Shown here in pieces: positions 31,260 through 43,092 of a DNA stretch of 64,000 bases. A program made the translations under genes and the position numbers. Numbering within the stretch: the first letter of the stretch is position 1; each line of letters starts with the position of its first letter. Source of the stretch: Undaria pinnatifida (Eukaryota > Sar > Phaeophyceae > Laminariales > Alariaceae); the NCBI GenBank assembly GCA_012845835.1, contig JABAKD010000002.1, positions 27,516,710-27,580,709 of the forward strand. The letters run 5' to 3'. The notes under the pieces were generated by a model, which made no database searches, was not told the DNA's origin, and saw only the letters and a list, made by a program, of their open reading frames with translations.

Positions 31260-33560
31260 CAATACGCGTACGTACGCGTACGGTACAGAGATTTACGGCT
31301 TTCCGGTGGTGGTGTTGGTCTCAGCATCGTCCGATCGCTGTATCATATAGAAGTTGATGGTTGGGTGAATCGCCTCGGTGACGCGCGAACTATTAACTAA
31401 TCTAGCGAAGCTGTACGATGTTACTAGTGAAAATGCTTGCTGCTTGCACCTACATACACCGAGAAGGTGAATGTGGGGGCAAAGGGGGGCTGATTCTACT
31501 GTAGCGCCCCCCCCCAAAACCAGCGGTATTCTTTTAACGAACGTTTCATGGCTGCTCGATACAAGGAAGGATACAATTGAAACCTCGAAGTATCCATATG
31601 TTTTCTTGTGTGCAAAGGCCTATCGATCGACGACGTCGGGGTGTCGAGGGTCATCGTGTTTCGGGAGATACGACCGGGAGCTGGTTTTGAAACCGGCGAT
31701 TTCGTTGAAGAAAAGTTGGGGGGGGCTACCATAGAACAACTCGGGGGCAGGTGGCGGGGAGGAGGGGGGGGGGGGGGCGGGGAGCGGGGGAGCAGGAGGC
31801 ACATAAAGTGGATTGATAGGTATCTCTATCGAGGATGTTTTGCGCTTATTAGATTGTGAAATAGCGTTTCTTGTTGGGGGAGAAGTAATGTGGTGTGCGT
31901 GCCAAAAGAAAACGGATGGCGTCTCGCTCGTGACAACCGTGGCACTTGACCGGGAGGCGATCCACGCGCGAGACGTAGAAAAGAAACCGGTGTGCGCGTG
32001 CGCAATGGCGCTTTGGTGTATATACTCGTTTTTGTTGAGCTTTGACCCATCAACCTATCCATCATCTGAGTTCATTGATGTAAGTGTAGCAGGAAGTACA
32101 ATATACTTTCGGTTATTATGAAGTAGTCTTGGACGTAGAGTTCTGTGCAGCGCGTGCATAGCGTAGAGCGAGGTTCCTTGCTTGGCGTCTTCGTGTGAGA
32201 ACTGGGCGTTCTTAGTTGTTACTTTGTTGCTCTGGTACCCGTTTGGGGGGGGCGGTTTTGGATCAGGCAGCCGGCACGCGTTTCCGTGGCGGCCTTGAGT
32301 CTTGTTTTGTCGTCATGCTGGGTTTCGGTTTTAGGATTGTGCGTAATATCATAGCAGCTGAGGATTCCTCATGGCGCAAACCACCGTTTTTCGGGTGGTA
32401 GACATGGGGAAAGCAATAGAACAACCAATCAATATTGTTTCATCATACGCGCAGTAGCAATGGCACACAACCGCTCGCTGCCTTCGGGCATCAGAGAGCA
32501 CTCTTTTTGCCTTTTGCTACGCTCTCATTTTGATCCCAAACTCACTTAATATCGCATACGGCCCACTGCGTATTATGGTACGTTTGCGTGAGATAGGTTG
32601 GCAAATCTTGCCGTATATGCACGGTCCCCACTTTCGCTCTGCACCGTCATTTGTCTTGCGCCCCGTCCTTCCAGGTAGTATATGTGGTCTTTTCGTTTCT
32701 TATCGCGCCGTTCGTTCACTGGAAACGAAATCACATCAGGCATAGTGTATATATATGCCGCGCAAGTTAGCCGAACGCTGATTGAACCCCTTGCGCCAAT
32801 GCCTGTTTCCCACGGGGTACAATCTTTCGGAATGGCGTGCTGACCGAAGTCTCGCGCAAAAGCGAAAAAAAGAGACAATGCCACTGCTGTACCGTAGCGT
32901 CCACACGAATGCATAATGTTTCGCTATTATATGCAACGCAGGTCTTACTTACAGGTGTGTGCGGCCTACTTGTCACGTATGTATGTGTACGGATAGCCCT
33001 TCTCGCAGACAGTAGTCTACCGCTAGCTTTAGCCGTGCGGGGCAATCGTTGACCCACACAAGCAACGTGCTCAAAGCGCAAAAGGCACGCAATCATGAAA
33101 AAGGGGCGAGACAGCGCCGCCAATAGAAGTACGTTCCGCGGAATGCAACGCGATCCGTCCGGGACTTATTTTCCTACCTCATTTTGTTAGCCATGGGGTG
33201 CAGGTTGTCACGACCAGCGGGCAGAGTGCCTATTTATAGCTCGCGAATGGCAGTGGAAAGAAGGCCCTGCTGCAACAACAGCAGTACACCTGGATGCTCG
33301 TTTACATTGATGTGTGTGTTGTCTTCACATCAGAACGTTCTTGCAAGTCCCAAACGCAGCGGCAACACCCCCGCCGTTCGTACCGGTTGTTCATCCTTGA
33401 GAGATATTAAACATCTGCAAAGGCACAACAAAAAACACCTTCCGCAACCTTGCTGTCCTAGCCTATTGCTTTTAGCCCCAGCAAAAGCAAGTCATCCTCA
33501 CATCCACGCATTCCGCCGCTCGAAACTGTCCGCCGATTCCCCCGCCCCACCCCTGGCGCC
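31260..33560. other. No gene recognised
   Basis: Several overlapping short frames on both strands (for example 31813-32121 plus, 32767-33123 minus), none with a domain. G-rich tract at 31758-31795. This should include the 3' flank of the minus-strand ankyrin gene that ends at 33567. Confidence 0.35.
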
Positions 33561-33566
33561 GCCCGA

Positions 33567-34490
33567 CTAGCCGTCGTCCACCGAAGGCGCCAAATTTGCT
33601 GCGCCCGCCGGTTGGTCGCGTCCATTCACTACATCCTGCAGCCGATGTGCGATGGGCATCTGCACAGATGAGTACCCCCGATCCTCCACGCAAAGCGGGT
33701 CTAGCTGCCCACCCTTAGCGTCCAAGCCAGCGTGATTGTCCCTCGTCGCGTTTCTACCTACAGCATCTAGGGCAACGTCTCCGACAACTTCTCTATCCCT
33801 TCGATCGTGAGTTACGGCATTGTCTCTGCCATCTTCTCTATCGCTTCGATCATGCGCTTGCGCGCCGGATTCTATCCCACTCGACTCAACAACCGCCACC
33901 TTTTTCGAACGCCTCCTTCTGCGAGGTGCACGGCTCGAAGCCTCGGAGGGGGGGCTGAAGGGACAATCAACATCAACGCCGTCAAGACCGCCCTTTGGTC
34001 CAGCCCGCGGATCAGCTGGCCTGGTCCAACTGCCACGCCTTGCGGCGGTTGCACGACGCTGCCCACCACCGCCACCGCCACCGCCGCCCTGATCAACCGT
34101 CGGAACTCTTGCAGCTTCCGAATTTGTTCCGTCTAATGGTGAATCAGTGGACCCCCCCCCGAGGCTCTGCCTGCTGCCCTCCCTTTCAAAGGAAGCGTCA
34201 GGTGAAGAGTTACGGACAAGGTCGAGCGGGCCATGCACGGGGCCTCCCGTGTTCAACTTCCCCGTGTCCAACTTCAAGGTGTACTTTCCCAAATCCGTCA
34301 GACCACTATCGACCGGCGACGAGCCCGGAGTTGGCAGATGCGCTGGTAGGTGCTTCGCCGACTTGCCACTAGCGGAGGGGCGCTGCGCGCCGGTCTTCGT
34401 GTCCCGCATTCCTCTCGTGATGGCTTGGGATACGTGGTTCGTTGCAGAAATGTCGGCGACCACGTCCAGAGGCTTCAAACCACAGACATC
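33567..34490 (-). CDS. Ankyrin gene, terminal exon (307 aa)
   Basis: Acceptor TACGCTTCAG on the minus strand, then 307 codons and a TAG stop. The start, DVCGLKPLDVVADISATNHV, finishes an ankyrin repeat (the G-x-x-PL-D-V-A signature) begun in the exon at 35995-36126. The rest is a hydrophilic tail with no fold that I recognise: a nine-glycine run (VDQGGGGGGGGGQRR), a basic patch APRRRRRSKKV that could act as a nuclear signal, and a charged repeat-like segment DRSDREDGRD/DRRDREVVGD. The tail is probably disordered. The frame stays open upstream of the acceptor, which is why a longer open frame from 34628 exists. Confidence 0.75.
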   Translation of the reverse strand, partial: DVCGLKPLDVVADISATNHVSQAITRGMRDTKTGAQRPSASGKSAKHLPAHLPTPGSSPVDSGLTDLGKYTLKLDTGKLNTGGPVHGPLDLVRNSSPDASFEREGSRQSLGGGSTDSPLDGTNSEAARVPTVDQGGGGGGGGGQRRATAARRGSWTRPADPRAGPKGGLDGVDVDCPFSPPSEASSRAPRRRRRSKKVAVVESSGIESGAQAHDRSDREDGRDNAVTHDRRDREVVGDVALDAVGRNATRDNHAGLDAKGGQLDPLCVEDRGYSSVQMPIAHRLQDVVNGRDQPAGAANLAPSVDDG

Positions 34491-34750
34491 CTGAAGCGTA
34501 CCCAAAGGCGCAGGACATCCGATCGAGGTCGGTCGCACAAACAAAGTCATACTAGTATATGCGAAGTGAATTTGCAGTATCTGTGCAGCGCGCGCTGTGG
34601 TGACCAAGAAGAGCGCACAGACAGGCAAAAACTGTTGCGGTGTAGTGGTTCTACCTTTTTTCTAGCATCCGCGCGTCGTTTTTTCCGGTGCCCTCCACGC
34701 GAGTGATCCGATCTAGGGCTTCGAAAATCGACACTTTCAGTAGGCCGAGA

Positions 34751-35053
34751 AGAGCTTAGTGTTATAAGGCTTAGTTTGGGTGAGCTATTGGTTAACCTTT
34801 TGCAAGTAGTCAAACGGACTAATACCCCATTAATTTCTAGACAAATGGCGTCGTCGACAGACCATGGGTTTGTTGGGTCGTGGGTTCGATCCCCACCATC
34901 CACAATAATAAACTTTTCAGATTTTCCCCATGTCGAACTTGAAAAATACTCTTCCTGGTATCCCCAGGGAATGAAACGGCTTGGATATTGACAGAGGTCC
35001 GCCGTATCTCCGGCCGACCTGGTATCCCGCCGTCTCAGGGGGGGAGAGTGTTA
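34751..35053 (+). mobile_element. SINE family 4 (repeat F), copy 1
   Basis: Inside an intron, antisense to the gene. tRNA-like A box at 34838-34848 (TAGACAAATGG) and B box at 34883-34893 (GGTTCGATCCC), then a body with TTTTCCCCATGTCGAACTTG, GGTATCCC and GTATCCCGCCGTCTCAGGGG. It is preceded by GTGTTATAAGGCTTAGTTTG, which also follows the body as the start of a second copy. Another copy is at 41576-41862 (minus). Confidence 0.7.
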
Positions 35054-35145
35054 TAAGGCTTAGTTCGGGTAAGCTATCGGTTAACCTTTTGCAAGTGGTC
35101 AAACGGACTAATACCCCCACTAATTCCTTAACATTAGCCCTTATG
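35049..35145 (+). mobile_element. SINE family 4, second, truncated unit
   Basis: GTGTTATAAGGCTTAGTTCG, GGTTAACCTTTTGCAAGTGG and CAAACGGACTAATACC recur directly after copy 1, then the match stops at the A box. This makes a head-to-tail partial dimer. Confidence 0.75.
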
Positions 35146-35324
35146 GGACTACAAAAACGATGGAAATCCCATAATAATTCCCACCCGCTTTTTCTTCAAA
35201 AGTGTGTGTGTGCGGTTCTACAAGGGTGTAACGACGCCAACTGTTTTCCGTGCTTTCGGGTAGGCTGTGATTTTAATGGGTGGCGACGTGGCCACCTCAG
35301 CCGTGAAAATGCGTCCGAAGGTTT

Positions 35325-35432
35325 ATAATAAGCAACTCGTAATGCGCGCGATCGGAGCATCACACACAGCTTGCAAAGATGAGTTTCGACGAAATCTTCG
35401 ATCTCACAGCTGGAGTGTATTTTAATTTTTAT
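35325..35432 (-). repeat. Family A fragment
   Basis: Intronic; TAATGCGCGCGATCGGAGCA, CAGCTTGCAAAGATGAGTTT, TCTCACAGCTGGAGTGTATT. Confidence 0.85.
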
Positions 35433-35994
35433 AATAATAAGCGCGGAGGAAAATAGTGGCGAGCTGCCTGGCGCTGGGTGGGTTTACGAGTAAGAAGTGC
35501 AAACGAGGTTGCGCGAAATTAAGGACTACGGGACATCAGTTTAATAAGCTTACGCCAAAACTGACTGGCCGCTGCCACCGAAGAAGAATTATGCATGGAA
35601 AATAATCCCCAGGGACGAGGATTGCCACGCCCCAACAGCACGGCAGTGTATCATACGATCGGCACGACTCTTGTCGGAGTCAAAGAATCGTGTAGCGTAC
35701 TCGGGCACATCTTGTTTCTATTAACGGTGCTATCATGGTACTACTCTGTGGTTCTACAACAGCAGTAGTAGCACTACGTAGTTATAGTACTGATAGTGCC
35801 AGTACTAATAATACCACGACGCGAGGCCGCACCCGAAATCACAAAGCCAGGCGTTTTGGGACAACGCACTTCTTACAGAATGCATACAACGCTACGTACC
35901 ACATTGATTGTTGAGAAAAACTATCAGGTATTATTTTCGTAGCATATCAATATTTCACTACATACATGTATACATACAACACTCTTTGACAAAC

Positions 35995-36126
35995 CTCTGC
36001 GTCGGCATCTGCCCCAGCGTCCACGAGGAGCGCGCAGCAATGAGCGTCTCCGGCGGCCGCCGCACAATGAAGGGGGGTCCACTTGTTGCGCGCCTCATGT
36101 CGCACATTCCCCCCAGCCTCGATCAA
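35995..36126 (-). CDS. Ankyrin gene, internal exon (44 aa)
   Basis: Minus-strand exon with acceptor TCGAGCAG and donor GCAGAG/GTTTGT, 132 nt, phase 0 at both ends. It encodes LIEAGGNVRHEARNKWTPLH and CAAAAGDAHCCALLVDAG, then ADADAE: the end of one ankyrin repeat, the TPLHCAA core and the LLVDAGADA end of the next. It joins in frame to DVCGLKPLD of the last exon. An earlier acceptor at 36150 (TTTCGAAG) would add eight residues. Confidence 0.8.
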
Positions 36127-36269
36127 CTGCTCGAACGCGAACGGGAAGGCTTCGAAATGTTACCGAACGAACGTCCTTGCGACTTCATGTTACATTCGAA
36201 TGCCAGGCGGAAAAATATATTAGGCAAAGGTTGAGATGTACATTCTTCATCGTTTCCGCCGGCTGTGCG

Positions 36270-36350
36270 CCTCAAGCCGCAAACTCCCCCCCGGTCTCGA
36301 TCAACTGCTGCGTCGAACGCGAGCGGGAAGGAAATAATACGTTGCTGAAC
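36270..36350 (-). pseudogene. Decayed duplicate of the ankyrin exon start
   Basis: TTCCCGCTCGCGTTCGACG, CAGTTGATCGAGACCGGGGG and TTGAGGCGCACAG mirror TTCCCGTTCGCGTTCGAG, CAGTTGATCGAGGCTGGGGG and ATGAGGCGCGCAAC of the exon at 35995-36126. The copy stops matching before the TPLH core and has no donor, so it looks like a partial exon duplication that has lost function. Confidence 0.65.
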
Positions 36351-36590
36351 TCGAGGGCGCTCGTGACGACATTACAACCATCGTGCCGGCGGGGGCAACC
36401 TATTTTCAAGAGAAAGAACGCGCCGTTTGTCTTTTGCTGGATGAAGATGCTCGTGTCGTCCTTCAAAGCATACCGCGTTCAAGTTCTTCTTCTTCAGCTG
36501 AATGAAGAGAGCGCGTCTTTAACCCTCTCACGGCCGGAATAAACATTTTTCTTGGCCCGCGCATTGGGGTGTTCGCGATCCCAAACTCTG

Positions 36591-36591
<1 letters not shown>

Positions 36592-36623
<32 letters not shown>

Positions 36624-36643
36624 ATACTTTTTTTTTTTTTTTT
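36592..36643. repeat. (TAC)n and poly-T microsatellites
   Basis: About ten TAC units and then about 18 T. A second (TAC)n run is at 36798-36818. Confidence 0.9.
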
Positions 36644-36805
36644 ATCCTCCGGCGGATGGGGATAAATAAAGCTTTAGCTCACCACACTTCCACGTATTTT
36701 CATACGCGTCGTGTGTCGATTTAGCTCAGTTGCTTTCGCAGCCCAACGCTAGCTGGCGCACCCTTCGGGTCCCATTGTAGGTATAGCGTAAGCTGTCCCT
36801 ACTAC
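36644..36805 (+). repeat. Family C repeat, copy 4
   Basis: The cleanest copy. TCCTCCGGCGGATGGGGATA, AAGCTTTAGCTCACCACACT, an A-box-like TAGCTCAGTTG, CAACGCTAGCTGGCGCACCC, a B-box-like CTTCGGGTCCC and the end AGCTGTCCCTAC. Confidence 0.8.
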
Positions 36806-36819
36806 TACTACTACTACTG

Positions 36820-38764
36820 CAAGTTGGAAAATACATAAAAATGGTATTGAAACCACAGCCAAAAAAAAAACAAGAACAAAAACTAGGCTCGCAAATGTAA
36901 TGGAGTGCCCTCCGTAGAAGGATAGTTTATAGATCCGACGTGAAACCATGTCATGGTTGAGGTGAAACCACGTGACAGTAGATGTCACATTCACGTCAAG
37001 GCCATCATAGATGGGCGAAAATGTAGGTGACGATGATGGGACAAGCAGGACGCCCCACATCTCACTACCTGCTCTACCCGCTCTACTTGCTCTACCTGCT
37101 TTACTTGCTCTGCCCTGCGCTACCGTGTGCCAAGGGCCTGTGCTGTCTGTCTTTTAGAGTTCAATGTAGAGGAAATAATGTATAAGCTTTGAGTCTATCC
37201 AGCGAGCCATGAGGAGAGACCAAACAAGGGCACCGGAACCCATGAGGAGCACGCTTCCCAACACCGACCAACCACGCATCCCCCGCTTGGATTACCACTA
37301 CTACACAAAACAAAAAATGGCACGTGTACATGAAACAACAACATTAGCAAAACGTATTCTCTCTAACCTTTTTTTTTCGCTGATTTTCCGTGGGTTGGGT
37401 TGGGTTGGGTTGCGTTAGGTTGGCGTTGAATTGTGGAACGTTCGACCGTTTCAATGCTATTATTACTATGCTTTCCTAACCAACTCCTGCCCACAACCAA
37501 AGTTGGTAGTCAGCAAACACCGTGCTTGTCGTTTCGCATGCCAACGGGGTGAGCGGTTTTCTGTTCGATCTTTTCGGAACCCTCATGATGACAAGTGACG
37601 CGTTCTACGTGTGTATATCGGTAGCATTTTGAGAGGCCAATACATATATTTTGGAGAAGGCTGAGCTTTCTTAACCCGCGGGGGTTCATGTTATATGGTA
37701 TTCCTTTGGGTTTCACATGCGTTTGAAGGCATGTGCGTATAGGAAAAAAAGGGGATGATGTTTTTGCCTCGCGGAGTTGAACGCTCATTATTCAGCTCGT
37801 CCGTGGCGAGTGTAGAACTAATACAAAAGCTTATCTAGTAGTACAAGTGAATGACCAACGTTGAACCTGCCTTGTAGAGAAACCTGCAAAGAAAGGGTGG
37901 CCTGTGTATGTAAGAGTCCCTCAATATTATTATACTCACCAATCGTTAAGAGTGTGCTGGTGGAAATTGATGTCCTGTGTCGTGTCAATAGTTGTACGAT
38001 TTTGAAAAATAGAGGTTGAACAACGCTTTTATTTATGTATTAAAAGCCCCAAAATCCCCCTATACTAACTTCAAGTAAATTTGTAAAAAAAAGGGGTTCC
38101 AGTTGTAAAGGCGTTTAATCCGATACCGTCGGAATGTGATCCGTGGTTAACAATAACGACGCGTTCTACCATAAGTCGTAAAAAGCTAGCAGTTTTCGGC
38201 GTTTTTCTTTTTTTCTTCTTTTTTTTTCTGGGTGACGAAGAAGCTCCTTCTTACTTAGCTCGCAGTCGTTGGAAAAAGCAATCAATCCTTGTTTTTGTCA
38301 AAATGACGGTTCGGTTGTGTATTCACTGCGACTCTTACACGAGTTTGTTGGTCAGATTGCGTGCTCAATTTTCTAGAAAAAATACCTTTTCTTTGCCGGA
38401 TGGGGGATAATATGGAGTTCCTCATGATGCGAGGAGGCGTCAGAAAGCCAATTAATTGCGCACCTCTTTCAATTTGTAGAATAATGTGCCACACTTTTTT
38501 CTTTTTGTTTTGCAATAACGACGGTAGCATTTTTTGGGGATAATGTATGCATATTATTCCGGAAAGAAGACGGGCGGGCTTTCTTAGCACGAAACCGTCG
38601 GAACGTGCTTATTATTGTGTTTCAGCATTTATTTTTGTGTTTGGTACCTATGACCATCGACCATGGGGGGGATTGAGTGTTCATCGGGGCGTGCGCGCGC
38701 TTTCAATTTATCTTGAAAAAAAGAAACAGCTTTTGGGTGAGGTATATGCAGTGATGCACCCGTT
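36820..38764. other. Intronic, no gene recognised
   Basis: Short CTCTACCTGCT-type repeats at 37070-37110 and (GGGTT)n at 37390-37412. The rest is AT-rich unique-looking sequence. An ankyrin exon is expected somewhere in 36.13-42.91 kb but I saw none. Confidence 0.4.
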
Positions 38765-38768
38765 TTAA

Positions 38769-39112
38769 GACCATCCGGTCTAAGATCACATTATTAGAGA
38801 TGATCATATTAGAGATAAGACCAGAAAAATCGGCTTGTCGCGAGAAAAAAAAGCAGCTTTAAGACCAAATTGCCCTTTAAAGTTTGTCTCCTAACCCGGT
38901 CTTGAGTCGGGAAAAAAACGCCTCTACACGTAAGATAAGACGCCTAACTTGACCCAAGACAGCCCAGAAGCAATCGCGTGCATGGCGTTTTCTGGTACAT
39001 GTATAAGACCGTTTTCGGTCTTACCCCTGATTAAGGTCATAACGGTCTTAAAAGAGGGATAAGACCAAAGTAGAGATAAGACCAGGAGTTTTGGCTCTTC
39101 ACGGGGTGGTCT
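38769..39112. mobile_element. piggyBac-like MITE candidate (344 bp, TTAA flanks)
   Basis: TTAA at 38765-38768 and 39113-39116 bracket a segment with short inverted ends, GACCATCCGG at left and GACCACCCCG (reverse strand) at right. The interior has many AAGACC / GGTCTTA words in both directions (GAGATAAGACCAG, GGTCTTAAAAGAGGGATAAG). TTAA target sites are the mark of piggyBac. No transposase. Confidence 0.5.
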
Positions 39113-39249
39113 TAACAAAAGAGCTCTTTCTCAAGTGAGGACTGAGAGCCTCAGACGAAAACACGGTGGTATATAACATGGTGGTATACATGATACAAAA
39201 CCTCTACCTACCGTAGTGTAGCGACCAAAAAAAAAAAAAAAACTGGGAG

Positions 39250-39480
39250 TTTTCACGGGTCGTAATAACCCGGCCCGCAGGTCGGATCGCGAAGGTGTTC
39301 CAAAACCTCGCGGGTCGAGCCGGCTTTGGCCAGGGGACCTTGAAAATCTCACGGGTCGGATCGGCCCTGGTCGGATCATACTAGGCATTCAAGTCTCACT
39401 GGTCGGGGTCGGGTCACCCTGCTCGGATCACGACCCGCACCCTGAAGCGATCGATCCGCGGGACGTGGTCCGAGCAGGGT
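39250..39480 (+). repeat. Family H minisatellite
   Basis: Units starting at about 39255, 39308, 39351 and 39397 (CACGGGTCG, CGCGGGTCG, CACGGGTCG, CACTGGTCG). Confidence 0.8.
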
Positions 39481-39660
39481 GAAAAGCGCTGGAAAAATGG
39501 ACGAGTGGGTGCGATTTTGTCAAGCGCTCATACAACACGAGAGCGTGCAGGGAATACGAATGAGTGAGTATCACCATGCTCTTATGGGCGTTTCGGACAC
39601 TTCCTTAGGCCCAACCTTCGACACATGCGTAGTCTGTACCCCAGCAGCCCGGACTGCCTC

Positions 39661-40618
<958 letters not shown>

Positions 40619-40629
40619 TGTAAGTAGTA

Positions 40630-41204
40630 CAGGGGCGGGTTGTGGGGCTCTAAAGGGGATCACCTAAAATCGACGGAAACTTATTCTTGTCTTGCAATAC
40701 ACTACTAGTAGACTCGTGCTACGCCAGAGGAAACAGTTTTCGTCTGAAAAAAATGGTTTTCTGAACGACGGGGCTCCTTAACCCCAAATCGTCGGAAATC
40801 GACCATTTTTTGTTGTTACAATGATTCTCGTTGTACATAACACCTTGGCCATGGGATTTTTCATCCGCGATAAAGCAGGTTTTGTTTAGGTTCAAACCAG
40901 TTTTCGAGTTAAGAAGGACCTGTCTCAAGCTCCCAAGGTAAGGAAACTCGAGAAAAAAAAATGAGGTCAACCCTCTATCGTAGCGCGCGTCGGTAACCAC
41001 TGTTGAGTATTTTTTTTTTTGCAATATTTTCGTTTGGTATAATGCCCTAGGCCATACGTAGGGTTGCACTTTCAGTCTACTCACCACAATTATGAGTTTT
41101 TGGGGTGCGGTGCAGAGCTGTTCAAGCGACCACTCTCACCCAGGGAAAGAAGCGGTGCACATCTGTGTTTTCACGAATTAGAGGATAGTTGTCCTTGACC
41201 GCTA
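40630..41204. other. Intronic, no gene recognised
   Basis: A short GGGGCGGGTTGTGGGGCTCT motif at 40631 resembles 4272-4295 and 60786-60812. Confidence 0.35.
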
Positions 41205-41862
41205 CTGGTAAAAGGTTAACCCAATATTGCCGATAGTACCCAAACTAAGCCTTGTAACACTCCCCCGCCCTGGAACAACACCCATCGCTCTATCTGGAGT
41301 GGCCACGCCAGAAAGTAAAGTGTAGCTCATCGGCGCTGTCATCCATCCATAAGCAAGAAAATAACGCACAACAAGGTGCCGAGAAGTCCGTCTTACGAGC
41401 GGCTCTTGGAAGGATGCAGTTCACCCTTCGTGCGACTCGCTGGACACCCCACGGCGCTTCGCGCTTGGTGCGAGCAATGTCTGCCTGCTTGGTGAAAACC
41501 CGACGTGCTCCGTCCCGGCATAGTAGGGATGCGAGGGTCTAATATCTATGGTCATACGACTACGGCCATGCACACACTAGACCTTATAACACTCGCCCAC
41601 CCTGAAACGGCGGGACAGCAGGTCGGCCGGATATACGGGCGGACATGCCAATATCCACGTGGTTCCATGTCGTGGGGATACCGGGGAGTTTTTTTTTTAA
41701 GTTCGACGTGGGGAAAGTCGTTGACGTTTACTTTCGGCGGGTGGTGAGATTCAAACCCACGACCCCCAAAAAAACATGGTCCTACCGGTGACGCCATTTG
41801 CTAAGGAATTCGAGGGTATTGGTCTGTTTGACCACCGGTACTAAAAGGTTAAACAAGTGCCC
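41205..41862 (-). mobile_element. SINE family 4 copy split by family E
   Basis: 41582-41862 is the reverse of 34790-35080 (tRNA-like A box and B box GGTTTGAATCTC on the minus strand, body TCCCCACGTCGAACTT, end CGCCGTTTCAGGGTGGGCG). 41205-41272 is the rest of the same family (GTGTTACAAGGCTTAGTTTG). Family E (41273-41581) sits between them. Confidence 0.75.
41273..41581 (+). mobile_element. Family E retroposon-like repeat, copy 2
   Basis: Matches 12415-12700. It is bracketed by 23-bp direct repeats at 41250-41272 and 41582-41604 (CCTTGTAACACTCCCCCGCC / CCTTATAACACTCGCCCACC, 20 of 23 identical), as expected for a target-site duplication made when E entered the SINE. Confidence 0.75.
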
Positions 41863-41979
41863 ACAACCCAAAGTACAGTAAAGCATTGTAACGTCTACCA
41901 TACATAGCAGGCGTCGCAACCAACCTGAAAAAAAAAATATGCGGGGAAAAAAAATAAAGTGCAGTCCGACGCACAATCC

Positions 41980-42404
41980 CATCTATCATCTCATTATATT
42001 ATTCTTTCATTTTTTCACGCTGCTACTTTCCAGCTTCTGGACAAGCCGTGTTCACAGGTGTTGACCCTTTTCCCCCCCGGTTCCTGCCCTTCAATTTTTA
42101 TCGCGCATAGGGTTCAGCAATCCCACTGCTCGTCGATTATGCATCGAGTGTTGCTAACTGAGGGTACCTTACCGCTTTTTCGACAACATGGTTGACAAAC
42201 TCTGTGAATTGTATGTACTCCAACCGTGACCCTAGCCCTAACCCAATGAAACGCAATAACCAACCATTGCACGGTGAAACCCCCTTCGTCTCGTGCACAG
42301 TGTGTGTCAATCATGTTGTCGAAAATGTGGTAAGCTCTACTGTGCTAACTAACGCTCGCGCGCTCTCCGCGAGTCAATTTGTGCACAAGAAAAATCTCTA
42401 ATAT
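41980..42404 (-). mobile_element. SINE family 1, copy d, interrupted by a MITE
   Basis: Minus-strand body: CTTCTGGACAAGCCGTGTTC, ATCGCGCATAGGGTTCAGCA, CCCACTGCTCGTCGATTATG on one side of 42160-42342, and TAACGCTCGCGCGCTCTCCG, GTGCACAAGAAAAATC on the other. The tRNA head is missing. Confidence 0.85.
42160..42342 (+). mobile_element. hAT-like MITE, copy 2 (183 bp)
   Basis: Target duplication TGCTAACT at 42152-42159 and 42343-42350, perfect. The terminal inverted repeats are long here: GGTACCTTACCGC..TTTTTCGACAACATGGTTGACA against, on the reverse strand, AGAGCTTACCACATTTTCGACAACATGATTGACA. Same interior as 3936-4119. It is inserted in a SINE, so it is younger than that copy. Confidence 0.9.
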
Positions 42405-42912
42405 CTTATGGTCTAGATTGCGAAACGAAACCTATCGTAAAACACACGTAGTTGACACTCGTATTCCAAACATTGCTGGGAATGCGGCACTGTTCGATAT
42501 CTAGCTTGTCTCGCCGAACAACGCAACGTTAAAACGACGGTTACAGTGAACTGTTCGACGGGGCATTGACGAGGTATTTGCGGGGGTATATTCTAAACCA
42601 GGACCGGTACATGGAATGTTCCTATTGGTCCTTGCGGACTGTTCTTAAGATGGTTCGGCGAGAGATGAGATTAATACTTTCCACACAAGCTCACTCCACC
42701 TTTCCCCCTTGCAGCAGCTCTACATCTTCAGGGATCAGCTAATATAGAGCTGTCTAAATACCACCTTCTTCACTTCTTTACTCCGCTTTTAGGAGACAAA
42801 CTACTGGGATTAGTACAGAAAGGGGTTTTGGGGTTAAAAATGGGTCAGCCCTCTATCGTATTATATCACGGTTCACACGGTTTTGTTGGTCCACCTGATC
42901 CAAGGGTCCCAC
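42405..42912. other. Intronic, no gene recognised
   Basis: Nothing recognisable; the ATGGGTCAGCCCTCTATCGT motif at 42839 resembles 40961-40983. Confidence 0.35.
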
Positions 42913-43092
42913 TCGCTTCCACGTGGCCGCTCGGTGGAGAGCCGTGCGTCCGTCACAACTCTCGACATCCACGCTTGCCCCGGCCGCCAGCAAAGCCCCC
43001 ACGACCAGCTTGTGCCCGCGGCAGCAGGCGTGCATCAAGGGAGTCCACCCGTTCGCATCCTGGGCGTCTAGGACTGCGTTTGCCGCTATCAA
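42913..43092 (-). CDS. Ankyrin gene, internal exon (60 aa)
   Basis: Minus-strand exon, 180 nt, phase 0 at both ends: acceptor AATCTCAGAG, donor AAGCGA/GTGGGA (a later donor GATCAG/GTGGAC is possible). It encodes LIAANAVLDAQDANGWTPLM, HACCRGHKLVVGALLAAGAS, VDVESCDGRTALHRAATWKR: one full ankyrin repeat with D-x-x-G-W-TPLM-HAC-x-x-GH and LLAAGASVDV, and the first half of the next. The residues match the ankyrin consensus at nearly every conserved position. Confidence 0.85.

Noticed and set aside
34751-35145. Repeat F as a pair of LTRs
   Set aside because: The repeated GTGTTATAAGG segment is short and the unit holds tRNA-like A and B boxes; a partial SINE dimer explains it better.
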